A stretch of DNA of 21,679 bases from Hyella sp964606015 (GCA_964606015.1 CAZSEZ010000039.1:1-21679); one strand, 5' to 3'. Positions 1-7,964 are shown, counted from the first letter of the stretch. Notes: a model not told the origin generated them from the letters alone. Program-made: numbers and translations.

Positions 1-13
1 AGAAGATACTAGT

Positions 14-40
14 AAGTGCGTTAACTAACGCACTTTTTTT
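14..40 (+). terminator. Rho-independent terminator of an upstream gene
   Basis: A perfect inverted repeat (AAGTGCGTTA at 14-23, TAACGCACTT at 26-35) runs straight into a run of seven T at 34-40. In RNA the A23/T26 pair probably stays open, giving a stem of about 9 bp with a 4-nt loop. The T run lies on the plus-strand side, so it ends a plus-strand transcript whose gene lies left of the window. Confidence 0.85.
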
Positions 41-560
41 ATTTCTATTCAAGTTTGTATTTTTGCGGATCAGAATCAGCAGAAAAGACGAAAATTATTT
101 TAACTTAGCTGAATCTTTATGAGGATTATAGATACTTATTCTGAGAGTTTTATTAGATTAGGCAGTCAATTAATAAGATTCAACAAAGACGTACCATGAA
201 TTTTGCAGCGATATAGTTCCATAATGTCTTAATTTGTTGAGTCCAAATTAGACTTTTAGCTTAGTTGTACTCTTATGCCAGGGAATTTTATCGCTACAAC
301 CTAATAAACATCAGTAATAACTAGCAAAAAAAACTACATATATAGCAAGATATTTGTAATATCAGTGTCTTTTGGGGGGGTTTGACATTAACTATCTATT
401 ATCTTACTTTTTTAACTGTGAGAAGTATTAATTAGCAGGAAATGGTGTCAACTATTTCTTTTTAAATAAATTTGTTTATCAGTGCGAAAGTGTTACCAAC
501 AGGTATTTTTTTTTACATATTCATTCATAAAAAGTACGCGATTTAAGCGCAGAGAAATCC
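41..560. other. 520-bp AT-rich intergenic region without a recognised gene
   Basis: I see no credible coding region on either strand; only ORFs of a few codons occur. Visible elements are an inverted repeat GATATT-TGT-AATATC at 349-363, a run of seven G at 374-380, and directly after it a consensus -35 hexamer TTGACA at 382-387. The best -10 at 17-bp spacing is TACTTT (405-410), a weak match. If that promoter works, the downstream HTH gene has an untranslated leader of roughly 145 nt. No tRNA or known riboswitch was recognised. Confidence 0.4.
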
Positions 561-818
561 ATGTCTAGACCGAAAAAGGATCAACCACAACTAACTAACT
601 CACCTTTCAAGAAGTTGCGACTAAATGCTCAGTTATCCCAAGAGCAGTTAGCAAGAGAAATTGGCGTAGCTGTTTCGACGGTTCGTCGCTGGGAGAAAGG
701 GCAAGCAGAACCCACAATGACTATTTCACAGGTCAAAAACTTTTGTCGAGCAATTGATCGTTCTCTGGAGCAATTACCAGATTCTCTATTACCGAAAGTA
801 GGTGTAATCGAAGATTAA
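561..818 (+). CDS. Small XRE-type helix-turn-helix DNA-binding protein
   Basis: This 85-residue protein is little more than one DNA-binding domain. The helix-turn-helix spans about residues 25-46 (LSQEQLAREIGV then VSTVRRWEKG), which matches the Cro/C1 (XRE) pattern: a Q-x-x-L-A first helix and a recognition helix ending in W-E-x-G. A basic N-terminus (MSRPKK) and a short C-terminal tail flank it, and there is no sensor or effector domain. It precedes adk by 82 bp on the same strand. The family represses or activates genes, often its own; the target here is unknown. The Shine-Dalgarno sequence is weak (CAGAGA upstream of ATG). Family assignment is secure, function is not. Confidence 0.85.
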   Translation: MSRPKKDQPQLTNSPFKKLRLNAQLSQEQLAREIGVAVSTVRRWEKGQAEPTMTISQVKNFCRAIDRSLEQLPDSLLPKVGVIED

Positions 819-870
819 CTGTAACTTTTTTAGACTTTGGAAGGTGTCGGCTATAACAGAGATGTAACAA

Positions 871-884
871 CTAACTGTAGTTAG
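871..884. promoter_or_regulatory. Perfect 14-bp palindrome just upstream of adk
   Basis: CTAACT-GT-AGTTAG is a perfect inverted repeat ending 16 bp before the adk start codon, in the 82-bp gap after the HTH gene. Size and position suit an operator or a small hairpin in the adk leader. No T run follows, so it is not a terminator. Binding by the neighbouring HTH protein is only a guess. Confidence 0.35.
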
Positions 885-900
885 GCGGATAATCTTAGAG

Positions 901-1452
901 ATGCGATTAGTTATTTTAGGTGGCACTGGTTCTGGAAAAGGGACACAGACAGCAAAGATTAGTGAAAAGTTTGGAATTCCTAATATTTCTACTGGCGAAA
1001 TTTTACGTCGAGGAATTGCTAATGGTAATGAGCTGGGAAAGCAAGCTCAAAACTATGTTGAGAAAGGGGAATTAGTGCCTGATGAGTTGATGATTCAGTT
1101 TATTAAGCAAAGACTTTTAGCAGCTGATGTTAGTAATGGCTGGATCTTAGAAGGTTATCCACGCACTGCGTTTCAAGCAGAAGAATTGGACTTTCTTCTA
1201 AAGGAACTTGAGCAAAAATTAAATGGTGCTATTTATCTCAAAGTTAGTGAAAGTGTAATGCGGCAGCGAGCTTTGGGTAGAGGCATGATTGATGATACTA
1301 CTGAGGTAATTACTCGGAGGATTGCCAACTTTCAAAGTTTTACAGTGCCTATTCTAGATTATTATCAGTACAGCGATCGCCTGGTTACAATTGATGGTGA
1401 ACAAACTGCTGATAAGGTATCCCAAGAAATTTTTGGATTGCTGAAAGCGTAA
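901..1452 (+). CDS. adk: Adenylate kinase-like nucleoside monophosphate kinase (second, short cyanobacterial type)
   Basis: It would catalyse reversible phosphate transfer between ATP and AMP in the cytosol. The P-loop is GGTGSGKGT at residues 7-15, where most adenylate kinases have Pro at the third position. STGEILR (30-36) and GYPRT (85-89) match the family's STGDMLR and GFPRT AMP-site motifs. A conserved Arg (121 or 123), D131-D132 and R139-R140 sit in the usual phosphate-binding region. At 183 residues it is a short form with only a minimal LID between residues 125 and 133. Many cyanobacteria carry two adk genes, one in the ribosomal protein cluster and a divergent one elsewhere; this resembles the second. 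A related NMP kinase activity cannot be excluded. glyS follows 43 bp later, so the two may share a transcript. Confidence 0.85.
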   Translation: MRLVILGGTGSGKGTQTAKISEKFGIPNISTGEILRRGIANGNELGKQAQNYVEKGELVPDELMIQFIKQRLLAADVSNGWILEGYPRTAFQAEELDFLLKELEQKLNGAIYLKVSESVMRQRALGRGMIDDTTEVITRRIANFQSFTVPILDYYQYSDRLVTIDGEQTADKVSQEIFGLLKA

Positions 1453-1495
1453 ACTGTTATTCTGTTTGAACGGAAATAGTTATGGCTAGTGGATT

Positions 1496-3637
1496 ATGGT
1501 TGATTTTTTATTAGAAGTGGGTGTTGAAGAGCTGCCTGCAGATTTTGTTAGTAGCGCGATCTCTCAGTGGCAAAAGAAAGTAGCAACAAGCTTAAATGAA
1601 GCATTTCTTGCTAATGAGGGAATCGAGTTTTACGGTACTCCTCGGCGTTTGGCACTGATTATTAAAGGTCTACCAGAAAAACAGCCAGACCGTGAAGAGG
1701 AAATCAAAGGACCTCCCAAAAAAGCAGCTTACAAAGATGGTGAGCCTACTAAAGCAGCTCTTGGTTTTGCCAAGAAACAAGGTATCGCGGTTGAGGATTT
1801 AGAGTTAAGAGATACACCCAAAGGTGAGTTTGTTTTTATTCAAAAGCAGATCAGTGGTAGACCAACCAAAGATATCTTGCAGGAATTAATCCCTGGCTGG
1901 ATTACTGGTTTAGAAGGCAGACGTTTTATGCGTTGGGGTGATGGTGATATCCGTTTTCCCCGTCCGATTCGCTGGTTAGTGAGTTTGCTCGATTCAGAGA
2001 TTTTAGCCATTGAGCTAGTCAATGGTTCCGAGACTGTCAAAAGCGATCGCATTTCTCGGGGACATCGTGTTTTGCATCCCGAGACTATCAGTTTGCCCAA
2101 TCCTGATAGTTATGTTGAGATGATGAAAAATGCCTCTGTAGTGGTTGATCCTGAAGCGAGAAAATCCACTATTGTCAGAGATATTGAACAAGCTGGGAGT
2201 AAAGCAGGAGGCGTTGCCGAAATCCCTGAAGACTTGCTGGCAGAAGTAATTAATCTAGTCGAATATCCTACAGCAGTAGTGGGTAAATTTGAAGCAGAAT
2301 TTTTGGAATTACCTCCAGAAGTAATCACCACCGTAATGGTGACTCATCAACGTTATTTCCCGATCAAGCAAGCAGACAGTGAGCAAATCTTAGCCAACTT
2401 TATAACTATTTCCAATGGTGACCCTGCCAAGTCTGATCTGATTGCGGAAGGTAATGGTAGAGTGATTCGTGCTCGTTTGGCCGATGCCCAGTTTTTCTAT
2501 AAAGCAGATTGTGATGAACGTCTTGAAACCTATTTACCTCAGCTAGAAGCTGTTACCTTCCAAGAAGAGCTAGGTTCGGTTAGAGAAAAAGTCACTCGCA
2601 TCATTGAAGTTGCTAGTGATATTAGCGAACAGTTAGAACTTAATGAAAACCAAAAAGAGGAAGTTTCCAGTACTGCTCTGCTTTGTAAGGCAGATCTGGT
2701 GACCCAGATGGTTTATGAGTTTCCTGAATTGCAAGGCATTATGGGGGAAAAATATGCCCTAGTTAGTGGTGAATCTGCGACTGTTGCTAAGGGAATTTTT
2801 GAACATTATCTACCCAGAGGTGCGGGGGATATTCTCCCTGAAACTACCAACGGACAAGTGGTAGCCATTAGCGATCGCTTAGATACTTTGGTTTCAATTT
2901 TTGGTTTGGGCATGATTCCAACTGGCTCATCCGATCCTTTCGCTTTGCGTCGTGCGGCTAATGGCATTATCAGTATCGTTTGGCATAGTGACTTAGGAAT
3001 TAACTTAGTAGAACTAATTGAGCGAGGTGCTAAGGCTTTCTTGGCTTCTCATGGTGATAAGGAATCTCCTGTTGGCAAGCTCCAAGACTTTTTTATGCAG
3101 CGGATTCGTACTGCCCTCCAAGAAGAACATAAAATTGACTACGATCTAGTTAATGCTTTGCTTGGAGAACAAGATGCTGAGTATACTGACCGTGCTCTCG
3201 GGGATTTGCTAGATGTACGCGATCGCGCTTCCTTTCTTCAGGAGGTTCGCAATAATGGCACTCTGAATAAGATCTACGAAACTGTCAATCGTTCGACTCG
3301 TCTAGCGGCCAAAGGGGATCTAGATACTACTCAGCTAGAGCCTCAAGCAGTAATCAATCCAGAGTTGTTTGAATCCCCAGCCGAACAGAATTTTTACGAT
3401 GGTTTATTAGAGTTGGTTCCTCAAACTGAGGCAGCCAAAGATTCCCGTAACTATCAGTTATTAGTTGCTGGCTTAGAGAAAATTGCTCCTGTGGTGAGTG
3501 AATTTTTTGATGGGGAGAATAGTGTTTTGGTCATGGCAGAGAATCCTCAAGTCAAACAGAATCGTTTGAATTTGTTGGGCTTGCTCCGTAACCATGCCAG
3601 AGTTTTAGCTGACTTTGGGGCAATTGTTAAAGAATAA
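1496..3637 (+). CDS. glyS: Glycyl-tRNA synthetase beta subunit
   Basis: GlyS is the beta chain of the bacterial alpha2-beta2 glycyl-tRNA synthetase, which charges tRNA-Gly; the alpha chain (glyQ) supplies the catalytic core. The N-terminus MVDFLLEVGVEELPADFV is the family signature (FLLEVGxEELPA). Other family landmarks are FYGTPRRLA near residue 45, RFMRWGDG and RFPRPIRW near 145-160, and VMVTHQRYFP near 280. The C-terminal part looks like the HD-like and DALR anticodon-binding modules. Length (713 residues) is normal. An ATG at 1482 is out of frame, which supports the start at 1496. glyQ is not in the window, so the two subunits are unlinked here. Two terminator hairpins follow. Confidence 0.97.
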   Translation: MVDFLLEVGVEELPADFVSSAISQWQKKVATSLNEAFLANEGIEFYGTPRRLALIIKGLPEKQPDREEEIKGPPKKAAYKDGEPTKAALGFAKKQGIAVEDLELRDTPKGEFVFIQKQISGRPTKDILQELIPGWITGLEGRRFMRWGDGDIRFPRPIRWLVSLLDSEILAIELVNGSETVKSDRISRGHRVLHPETISLPNPDSYVEMMKNASVVVDPEARKSTIVRDIEQAGSKAGGVAEIPEDLLAEVINLVEYPTAVVGKFEAEFLELPPEVITTVMVTHQRYFPIKQADSEQILANFITISNGDPAKSDLIAEGNGRVIRARLADAQFFYKADCDERLETYLPQLEAVTFQEELGSVREKVTRIIEVASDISEQLELNENQKEEVSSTALLCKADLVTQMVYEFPELQGIMGEKYALVSGESATVAKGIFEHYLPRGAGDILPETTNGQVVAISDRLDTLVSIFGLGMIPTGSSDPFALRRAANGIISIVWHSDLGINLVELIERGAKAFLASHGDKESPVGKLQDFFMQRIRTALQEEHKIDYDLVNALLGEQDAEYTDRALGDLLDVRDRASFLQEVRNNGTLNKIYETVNRSTRLAAKGDLDTTQLEPQAVINPELFESPAEQNFYDGLLELVPQTEAAKDSRNYQLLVAGLEKIAPVVSEFFDGENSVLVMAENPQVKQNRLNLLGLLRNHARVLADFGAIVKE

Positions 3638-3653
3638 AACTTGAAGGTTTGAT

Positions 3654-3683
3654 GCGATCTTTTATTGAGCTAGATCGCTTTTT
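3654..3683 (+). terminator. First terminator hairpin after glyS
   Basis: GCGATCT (3654-3660) pairs with AGATCGC (3672-3678) across an 11-nt loop, followed at once by TTTTT (3679-3683). It starts 17 bp after the glyS stop codon on the plus strand. Confidence 0.75.
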
Positions 3684-3712
3684 GCATAAAGTGTTTGATT
3701 TTAGAGCTAATG

Positions 3713-3747
3713 TCAAGGTAAGTAATAATCATTTGCCTTGATTTTTT
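3713..3747 (+). terminator. Second terminator hairpin after glyS
   Basis: TCAAGGTAA (3713-3721) pairs with TTGCCTTGA (3733-3741), a 9-bp stem with one G-U pair and an 11-nt loop, followed by TTTTTT (3742-3747). It lies 30 bp beyond the first hairpin and 43 bp before the DUF924 gene, so it may back up the first or insulate that gene. Confidence 0.7.
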
Positions 3748-3789
3748 CTGTTGGGTTGGATTTGAGCTTATATAAGGCAACTATCGGGG

Positions 3790-4383
3790 ATGAAGTCTCA
3801 TCTTATAGTTATGAATCATCAAACTGTTCTTGATTTCTGGTTTGGCGCGCCTACAGAAGCTAGTTATGGCAAACCACGCCGATTTTGGTTTGTTAAAAGT
3901 GCTGCAACAGACGCTGAAATCACCTCTCTGTTTACTTCGACTTATCAAGCGGCAGCTAATAGTCTCTTAGACCACTGGCAAAATTCTCCAGCTAGCTGTT
4001 TGGCTCTTATCGTTGTTTTAGATCAGTTGTCTCGAAATATCTATCGTGGACAGGCTCAAGCTTTTGCGACAGATCACAAAGCTCTAGAGGTTGCAAAATA
4101 TGCTTTAACTCAGAAATATGACCAAGAACTATTGCCGGTGCAACGCTGGTTTATTTATCTGCCTTTTGAGCACAGCGAAAATATTGAGGATCAAAAAACT
4201 TCGATCAAATTATTTCGAACTCTCCAAAACGATCCTCACAGCAATAGCGTAATTGACTATGCACGCCAACATCTTAAAATTATCGAACAATTTGGTCGCT
4301 TTCCTCACCGCAACGCCATACTGGGAAGGAAGAGTACATCAGCAGAAATTGAATTCCTGAAGCAGCCAGGATCAAGATTCTAA
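3790..4383 (+). CDS. DUF924 family protein
   Basis: The protein matches DUF924 (a TPR-like helical family of unknown biochemical role) along its whole length. Visible signatures are VLDFWFG near the N-terminus, LDQLSRNIYRG with AFATD in the middle (family form DQFPRNxFRG...AFATD), YLPFEHSENIEDQ, and FGRFPHRNAILGR followed by ST near the C-terminus. Length (197 residues) fits. ATG at 3811 (codon 8, MNHQTVLDFW) is an equally likely start, because it places the conserved DFWFG at the usual distance; neither ATG has a convincing Shine-Dalgarno sequence. It lies 20 bp before glk, so the two are probably cotranscribed. The function is not known. Confidence 0.9.
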   Translation: MKSHLIVMNHQTVLDFWFGAPTEASYGKPRRFWFVKSAATDAEITSLFTSTYQAAANSLLDHWQNSPASCLALIVVLDQLSRNIYRGQAQAFATDHKALEVAKYALTQKYDQELLPVQRWFIYLPFEHSENIEDQKTSIKLFRTLQNDPHSNSVIDYARQHLKIIEQFGRFPHRNAILGRKSTSAEIEFLKQPGSRF

Positions 4384-4403
4384 AGTAAGTAATTGAATAG
4401 TTT

Positions 4404-5420
4404 ATGTTATTACTCAGTGGCGATATTGGTGGCACCAAAACCATTCTTCGATTGGTGGAAGTGGGTTTAGACCGCAAATCTTGGCAAACAATTCAGGAAG
4501 CGAAATATGTTAGTGCCCAATACCAGGATTTGGTGCCAATGGTGCAGCAGTTTTTGCAAGAGTACCAGTTAGCTAAGCCAGAGTTAGCCTCCTTTGCGAT
4601 CGCAGGACCAGTCATTAATCAAAGCTGTGTTTTAACCAACCTTAATTGGCAACTTACTACTTCTCGACTAGAACAAGAACTGGCGATTGCTCACGTTTCT
4701 TTAATCAATGATTTTGCTGCGAATAGTTATGGCGTTTTGGGATTACAAGAGTCTGAGATTGTGACTTTGCAAGAAGGGTCGAAAATCCCTAATGCACCCA
4801 TAGCTGTGATTGGTGCAGGGACTGGGCTAGGAGAAAGTTTTTTAGCCAATAATGGCAAGCACCATGAAGTATTTGCTTCTGAAGGCGGGCATAGCGACTT
4901 TGCTCCTCGTAATGAATTAGAAATCGAGTTATTACGTTATCTTCGGCAAAAGCTTAGCGATCGCGTTTCGGTTGAAAGAGTCGTTTCCGGACAAGGAATT
5001 GTGAATATCTATCAGTTTCTTAGAGATAGTAACTTTGCTAGTGAAGATCAAGCTATTTCTGCTGCTATCAAGAGCTGGGAAGCAGAGCCAAATGGTTCTG
5101 TCGATCCAGGATTGGTTATTTCCCAGGGAGCTCAGCAACAGGATCTTCTCTGTAGTAAAGCAATGATGATGTTTGTTGAAGCCTATGGTGCAGAGACGGG
5201 AAACCTCGCACTCAAGATTCTTCCCTATAGTGGTGTTTATCTCGCAGGGGGGATTGCGGCTAAGAATCTACCTTTGATGCAACAAGGAAATTTCCTAGCA
5301 GCCTTTTTGGATAAAGGCAGGATGGGGAATTTGCTCCAGGATATTCCAGTCCACATAATTTTGAATCCTCAAGTAGGCCTTTTGGGCTCAATTTTATATG
5401 CCCTAGATCGTGAGATTTAG
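4404..5420 (+). CDS. glk: Glucokinase (Glk family)
   Basis: It phosphorylates glucose with ATP to glucose 6-phosphate in the cytosol, feeding glycolysis, the oxidative pentose phosphate pathway and glycogen metabolism. It belongs to the bacterial Glk family rather than ROK: phosphate-1 motif GDIGGTKT (6-13), catalytic Asp103 in INDFAANSYG, adenosine-binding GAGTGLGES (137-144 region), and SEGGHSDFAP (from 159) in the sugar site. Length (338 residues) is typical. In glucose-using cyanobacteria this enzyme carries the main glucose kinase activity. It follows the DUF924 gene by 20 bp. No clear terminator is seen after its stop codon, although a 199-bp gap follows. A second, ROK-type kinase-like gene lies at 9878-10771. 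Confidence 0.95.
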   Translation: MLLLSGDIGGTKTILRLVEVGLDRKSWQTIQEAKYVSAQYQDLVPMVQQFLQEYQLAKPELASFAIAGPVINQSCVLTNLNWQLTTSRLEQELAIAHVSLINDFAANSYGVLGLQESEIVTLQEGSKIPNAPIAVIGAGTGLGESFLANNGKHHEVFASEGGHSDFAPRNELEIELLRYLRQKLSDRVSVERVVSGQGIVNIYQFLRDSNFASEDQAISAAIKSWEAEPNGSVDPGLVISQGAQQQDLLCSKAMMMFVEAYGAETGNLALKILPYSGVYLAGGIAAKNLPLMQQGNFLAAFLDKGRMGNLLQDIPVHIILNPQVGLLGSILYALDREI

Positions 5421-5504
5421 TTAATATCTCTTTGACGCCCAGTATGCTTTTCGGTTTTACAGTTGTTCGTTTAGGCCTTTTTTGTGCAGTCTACTTGTAA
5501 CACC

Positions 5505-5531
5505 TGTTATGGATGATGGCAGGACATAACA
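5505..5531. promoter_or_regulatory. Interrupted inverted repeat upstream of the DUF937 gene
   Basis: TGTTATG (5505-5511) and CATAACA (5525-5531) are perfect reverse complements separated by 13 bp, in the 198-bp gap between glk and the DUF937 gene. No T run follows, so an operator is more likely than a terminator. A possible -10 TAGAAT (5584-5589) lies downstream, and the DUF937 gene has a good Shine-Dalgarno sequence (TAGGAGA). The regulator is unknown. Confidence 0.25.
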
Positions 5532-5618
5532 TTAACTTCATTTAACTAATAATTTGTTTGGTATTGCTGGCAAGCGATCTAGATAGAATAAAACTGAGTT
5601 TAGGAGACTGAAATAATC

Positions 5619-6140
5619 ATGAGTTTATTCAACCAAATCTTAAGTGCAATCGATAATCCCGAACAAGAGGCCAGCACCAGTCAGTTAGGTACTATCCTTG
5701 ATACCGTGCAACAGCTTAGTAGTGCTAACTCTGGTCAATCCTCCGCGATTGAATCGGCAATGTCAATCGTTGGTAACTATACTCGATCAGCTTTACAAGA
5801 CCAGAAAAATCAAGGTGGAGAAGCCCAAGCACAACAGCTTATTACCCAATTCGCTGGTAATAGTGCCAACGCTAGCGCAGTCAATAGCCTTTTTAGTAAC
5901 TCTCAGGTAAGGGCGATGATTGAGCAGATTAGTAATAGAACAGGGTTGAACTCTCAGATGATTCAAAGTTTGTTACCTATTTTGGTTCCTGTAGTTCTAA
6001 GTATGCTCAAAACAGGTAGTAAGACCAATAGTGCTGCGGGAGGTAACTCCGTACTCAATAGCTTTCTTGATAGTGATGGGGATGGGGATGTGGATATGGC
6101 TGATGCCATGAGGATGGCTTCTCGTTATCTTGGTAGATAA
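5619..6140 (+). CDS. DUF937 protein with C-terminal EF-hand-like calcium loop
   Basis: The N-terminal 130 residues resemble DUF937/YidB-like proteins: MSLFNQILSAIDNP start, a Ser/Gln/Asn-rich low-complexity stretch, then a helical part with a hydrophobic segment (about 116-131, SLLPILVPVVLSMLK). The last 25 residues hold DSDGDGDVDMADAM (151-164), a Dx[DN]xDG-type calcium loop as in EF-hands and dockerins. There is no classic signal peptide. ATG is preceded by TAGGAGA at good spacing. YbjN follows 72 bp later in the same direction. The family's role is unknown; calcium binding is inferred from the loop alone. Confidence 0.8.
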   Translation: MSLFNQILSAIDNPEQEASTSQLGTILDTVQQLSSANSGQSSAIESAMSIVGNYTRSALQDQKNQGGEAQAQQLITQFAGNSANASAVNSLFSNSQVRAMIEQISNRTGLNSQMIQSLLPILVPVVLSMLKTGSKTNSAAGGNSVLNSFLDSDGDGDVDMADAMRMASRYLGR

Positions 6141-6212
6141 AGCTTTATTATTTTCGTTAAGTTAGAAGCGATCGCACTAGTAAGTTCAAAATCAACATTC
6201 TTAATTGACATC

Positions 6213-6677
6213 ATGACTAATCAGATTCCTCCTCTTCCAGATCAAAGTTCTAATGAAGAAGCGATTACTGAGTACACCAGCCACCAAGAAGTCATTGAAA
6301 CAGTGATCTCTAGTCTCGATCAAAATCAAACAGCTATGGTCAATCATGGCGTTGAAGGAAGTGTTTGGAAATTTCAGTATGGAAGTGTTGAAGTTTTCGT
6401 GCAGTTAACTGGAGAAACTGATGATGATCTATTATCCGTTTGGTCCAAGGTTTTGACTCTACCAGCTAGAGATGAACCAGGATTGATGCGGCGGATTCTG
6501 GAAATGAACTGGTCTGGTACTTTTGAAACTTGTTTTAGTATTCAAAACAATGCTGTGTTGGTTTCTACTCAACGTACTGTGGCTGATATGTATCCAGGGG
6601 AAGTCTCACGAATTATTACTCTGGTAGCTAATATCGCTGATGATAATGATGAATTGCTACAAGAAGAGTTCTGCTAA
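6213..6677 (+). CDS. YbjN-domain protein
   Basis: This 154-residue soluble, acidic protein has the alpha/beta pattern of the YbjN / type III secretion chaperone-like fold. A helix (about 25-38) is followed by strands around SVWKFQYGSVEVFVQL, a D-rich turn, a helix LMRRILEMNW, strands FETCFSIQNNAVLVSTQRTV, and a C-terminal helix EVSRIITLVANIADDNDELL. Such proteins are widespread in cyanobacteria, and their molecular role is unclear; a chaperone-like or protein-binding role is usually assumed. It is transcribed toward the minus-strand gene at 6727, with a 49-bp gap and no clear terminator. Assignment rests on overall pattern, not on a catalytic motif. Confidence 0.7.
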   Translation: MTNQIPPLPDQSSNEEAITEYTSHQEVIETVISSLDQNQTAMVNHGVEGSVWKFQYGSVEVFVQLTGETDDDLLSVWSKVLTLPARDEPGLMRRILEMNWSGTFETCFSIQNNAVLVSTQRTVADMYPGEVSRIITLVANIADDNDELLQEEFC

Positions 6678-6726
6678 TTATCAATTAGTAATGGTGATAT
6701 AGGATGGACTGGTCTCAGCTTATGCC

Positions 6727-7032
6727 TTAATCAGTAAAGAAACTAATGGTAACAGCATTTTGAGGAACTTCTCCAAAAGGAATTGAAATCCAAGTTTTAG
6801 GAATTATTCGTGTTTGGATGTGTTCGTGACCTTCTGTTTCTTTAGCCGAAAAATCCACTGTTTTACCGCTAATGATTCTCCCCTGTGGGTCTGCAAAGTA
6901 GTAACCAACTAAAAAATCAGTACTTATCTTAGTAATCAATTTAGTTAGATCAACAACAATACTGTCTCCCATCAATAGACTAGAGATCTGGTTGGCTTTA
7001 GTCAAAGCAACATTAGCAACTAGGTTAGACAT
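6727..7032 (-). CDS. Uncharacterised 101-residue protein
   Basis: I do not recognise this family. The start is taken as ATG at 7032 (MSNLVANVALTK...) because GGGAG lies 10 nt upstream; an in-frame TTG at 7050 would add six residues but has no such site. The N-terminal 45 residues look helical and amphipathic. The rest is strand-rich with a motif YYFADPQGRIISGKTVDFS and ends WISIPFGEVPQNAVTISFFTD. There is no signal peptide or membrane segment. It stands alone on the minus strand between two plus-strand genes and has its own upstream region of over 200 bp. The regular codon use and good start suggest a real gene. Confidence 0.6.
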   Translation of the reverse strand: MSNLVANVALTKANQISSLLMGDSIVVDLTKLITKISTDFLVGYYFADPQGRIISGKTVDFSAKETEGHEHIQTRIIPKTWISIPFGEVPQNAVTISFFTD

Positions 7033-7113
7033 TTCAGCTACAGCTCCCAAAACGAAATATGTGTGTAAATGTTATTGTTACTAAATAGTTTTACTCAATC
7101 CTTAGAGATTGCA

Positions 7114-7122
7114 AATATAGCA
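7114..7122 (-). promoter_or_regulatory. Candidate extended -10 promoter for the 6727-7032 gene
   Basis: On the minus strand the sequence reads TG-C-TATATT (TG at 7122-7121, TATATT at 7119-7114), an extended -10 element with one mismatch in the hexamer. There is no good -35. Transcription would begin near 7107, giving a leader of about 75 nt. The rest of the 7051-7271 divergent region is AT-rich, with TTGATA-like words but no clear plus-strand promoter. Confidence 0.3.
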
Positions 7123-7271
7123 AAGTTGATAAAAATTGATATCTTTTCTGAATAAATTGATAAGTAAAATCACGTAAATCAACTTAGTTTAAATCTAATT
7201 TAAGATCTCATTTATCTCTGTTATGTCTGGGGTTCAGTCAATAAAAATTACTTTTAGAAGGTAGTCAAATT

Positions 7272-7964
7272 ATGTTTTTTCACTGGTCTTATTTGATCTT
7301 AATCCCAGGGGCAATTTTGACCTTTTGGGCACAAAACAATATCAAAAGTACTTATCGCCGCTATTCACAAATTAACTCTAGTCTGGGCATGCGTGGGGCT
7401 GATGTTGCCAGAACTATCTTGCAAAAAATGGGGGTGACAGATGTCAGAGTGGAAACAGTTGCAGGAGAGCTTACTGATCATTATGATCCCAGTGCCAAGG
7501 TAGTCAGGCTGTCACGCGGTATTTACGATTCTGGGTCTTTGGCAGCAGCAGCAGTAGCTGCTCATGAATGTGGGCATGTCTTGCAAGATAAAGAAGATTA
7601 TAAATTCATGAATGTTCGAGCTGCTTTGGTTCCTGCGGTGAATTTGGGTTCGCGTTTCGGCCCAATGTTAGTCATGGCTGGGTTGATATTTAGTGCAATG
7701 GGGGCCTTTTCCCAAACCATGATCTATATCGGGATGGCTCTTTTCTTTAGCGTAATTGTTTTCCATATTGTTACTTTGCCTGTAGAATTTGACGCTTCTC
7801 GTAGAGCTTTGAAGCTAATTGATGAGTTGGGGATTTTGCAAGGTGAAGAAAATAAAGGGGCGAAAGCTGTTTTACAAGCAGCAGCTTGGACTTATGTGGC
7901 GACAGCATTTTATGCTTTATTACAGTTGGTTCAGTTGTGGTTGATGTCTCAGCGGAATCGTTAG
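7272..7964 (+). CDS. Membrane zinc metallopeptidase, YugP family
   Basis: It is a predicted integral-membrane zinc protease of the YugP/Zn_peptidase_2 family. The zinc motif is HECGH at residues 98-102 (AAHECGHVLQDKEDY), with Glu99 as the general base. A third ligand probably comes from E172 or D174 in LPVEFDASRRAL, a family hallmark. Hydrophobic segments lie at about 5-20, 117-145, 150-168 and 205-225, so the zinc motif lies between membrane segments. Length (230 residues) is normal. GAAGGTAG upstream serves as ribosome-binding site. The substrate is unknown in cyanobacteria. The ligase-like gene starts 17 bp after the stop codon, suggesting one transcript. Confidence 0.9.
   Translation: MFFHWSYLILIPGAILTFWAQNNIKSTYRRYSQINSSLGMRGADVARTILQKMGVTDVRVETVAGELTDHYDPSAKVVRLSRGIYDSGSLAAAAVAAHECGHVLQDKEDYKFMNVRAALVPAVNLGSRFGPMLVMAGLIFSAMGAFSQTMIYIGMALFFSVIVFHIVTLPVEFDASRRALKLIDELGILQGEENKGAKAVLQAAAWTYVATAFYALLQLVQLWLMSQRNR

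Noticed and set aside
6061..6120. GATGGGGATGGGGATG-like tandem repeat as a microsatellite
   Set aside because: It encodes the calcium-loop residues DSDGDGDVD; the repetition follows from the Asp-Gly codons.
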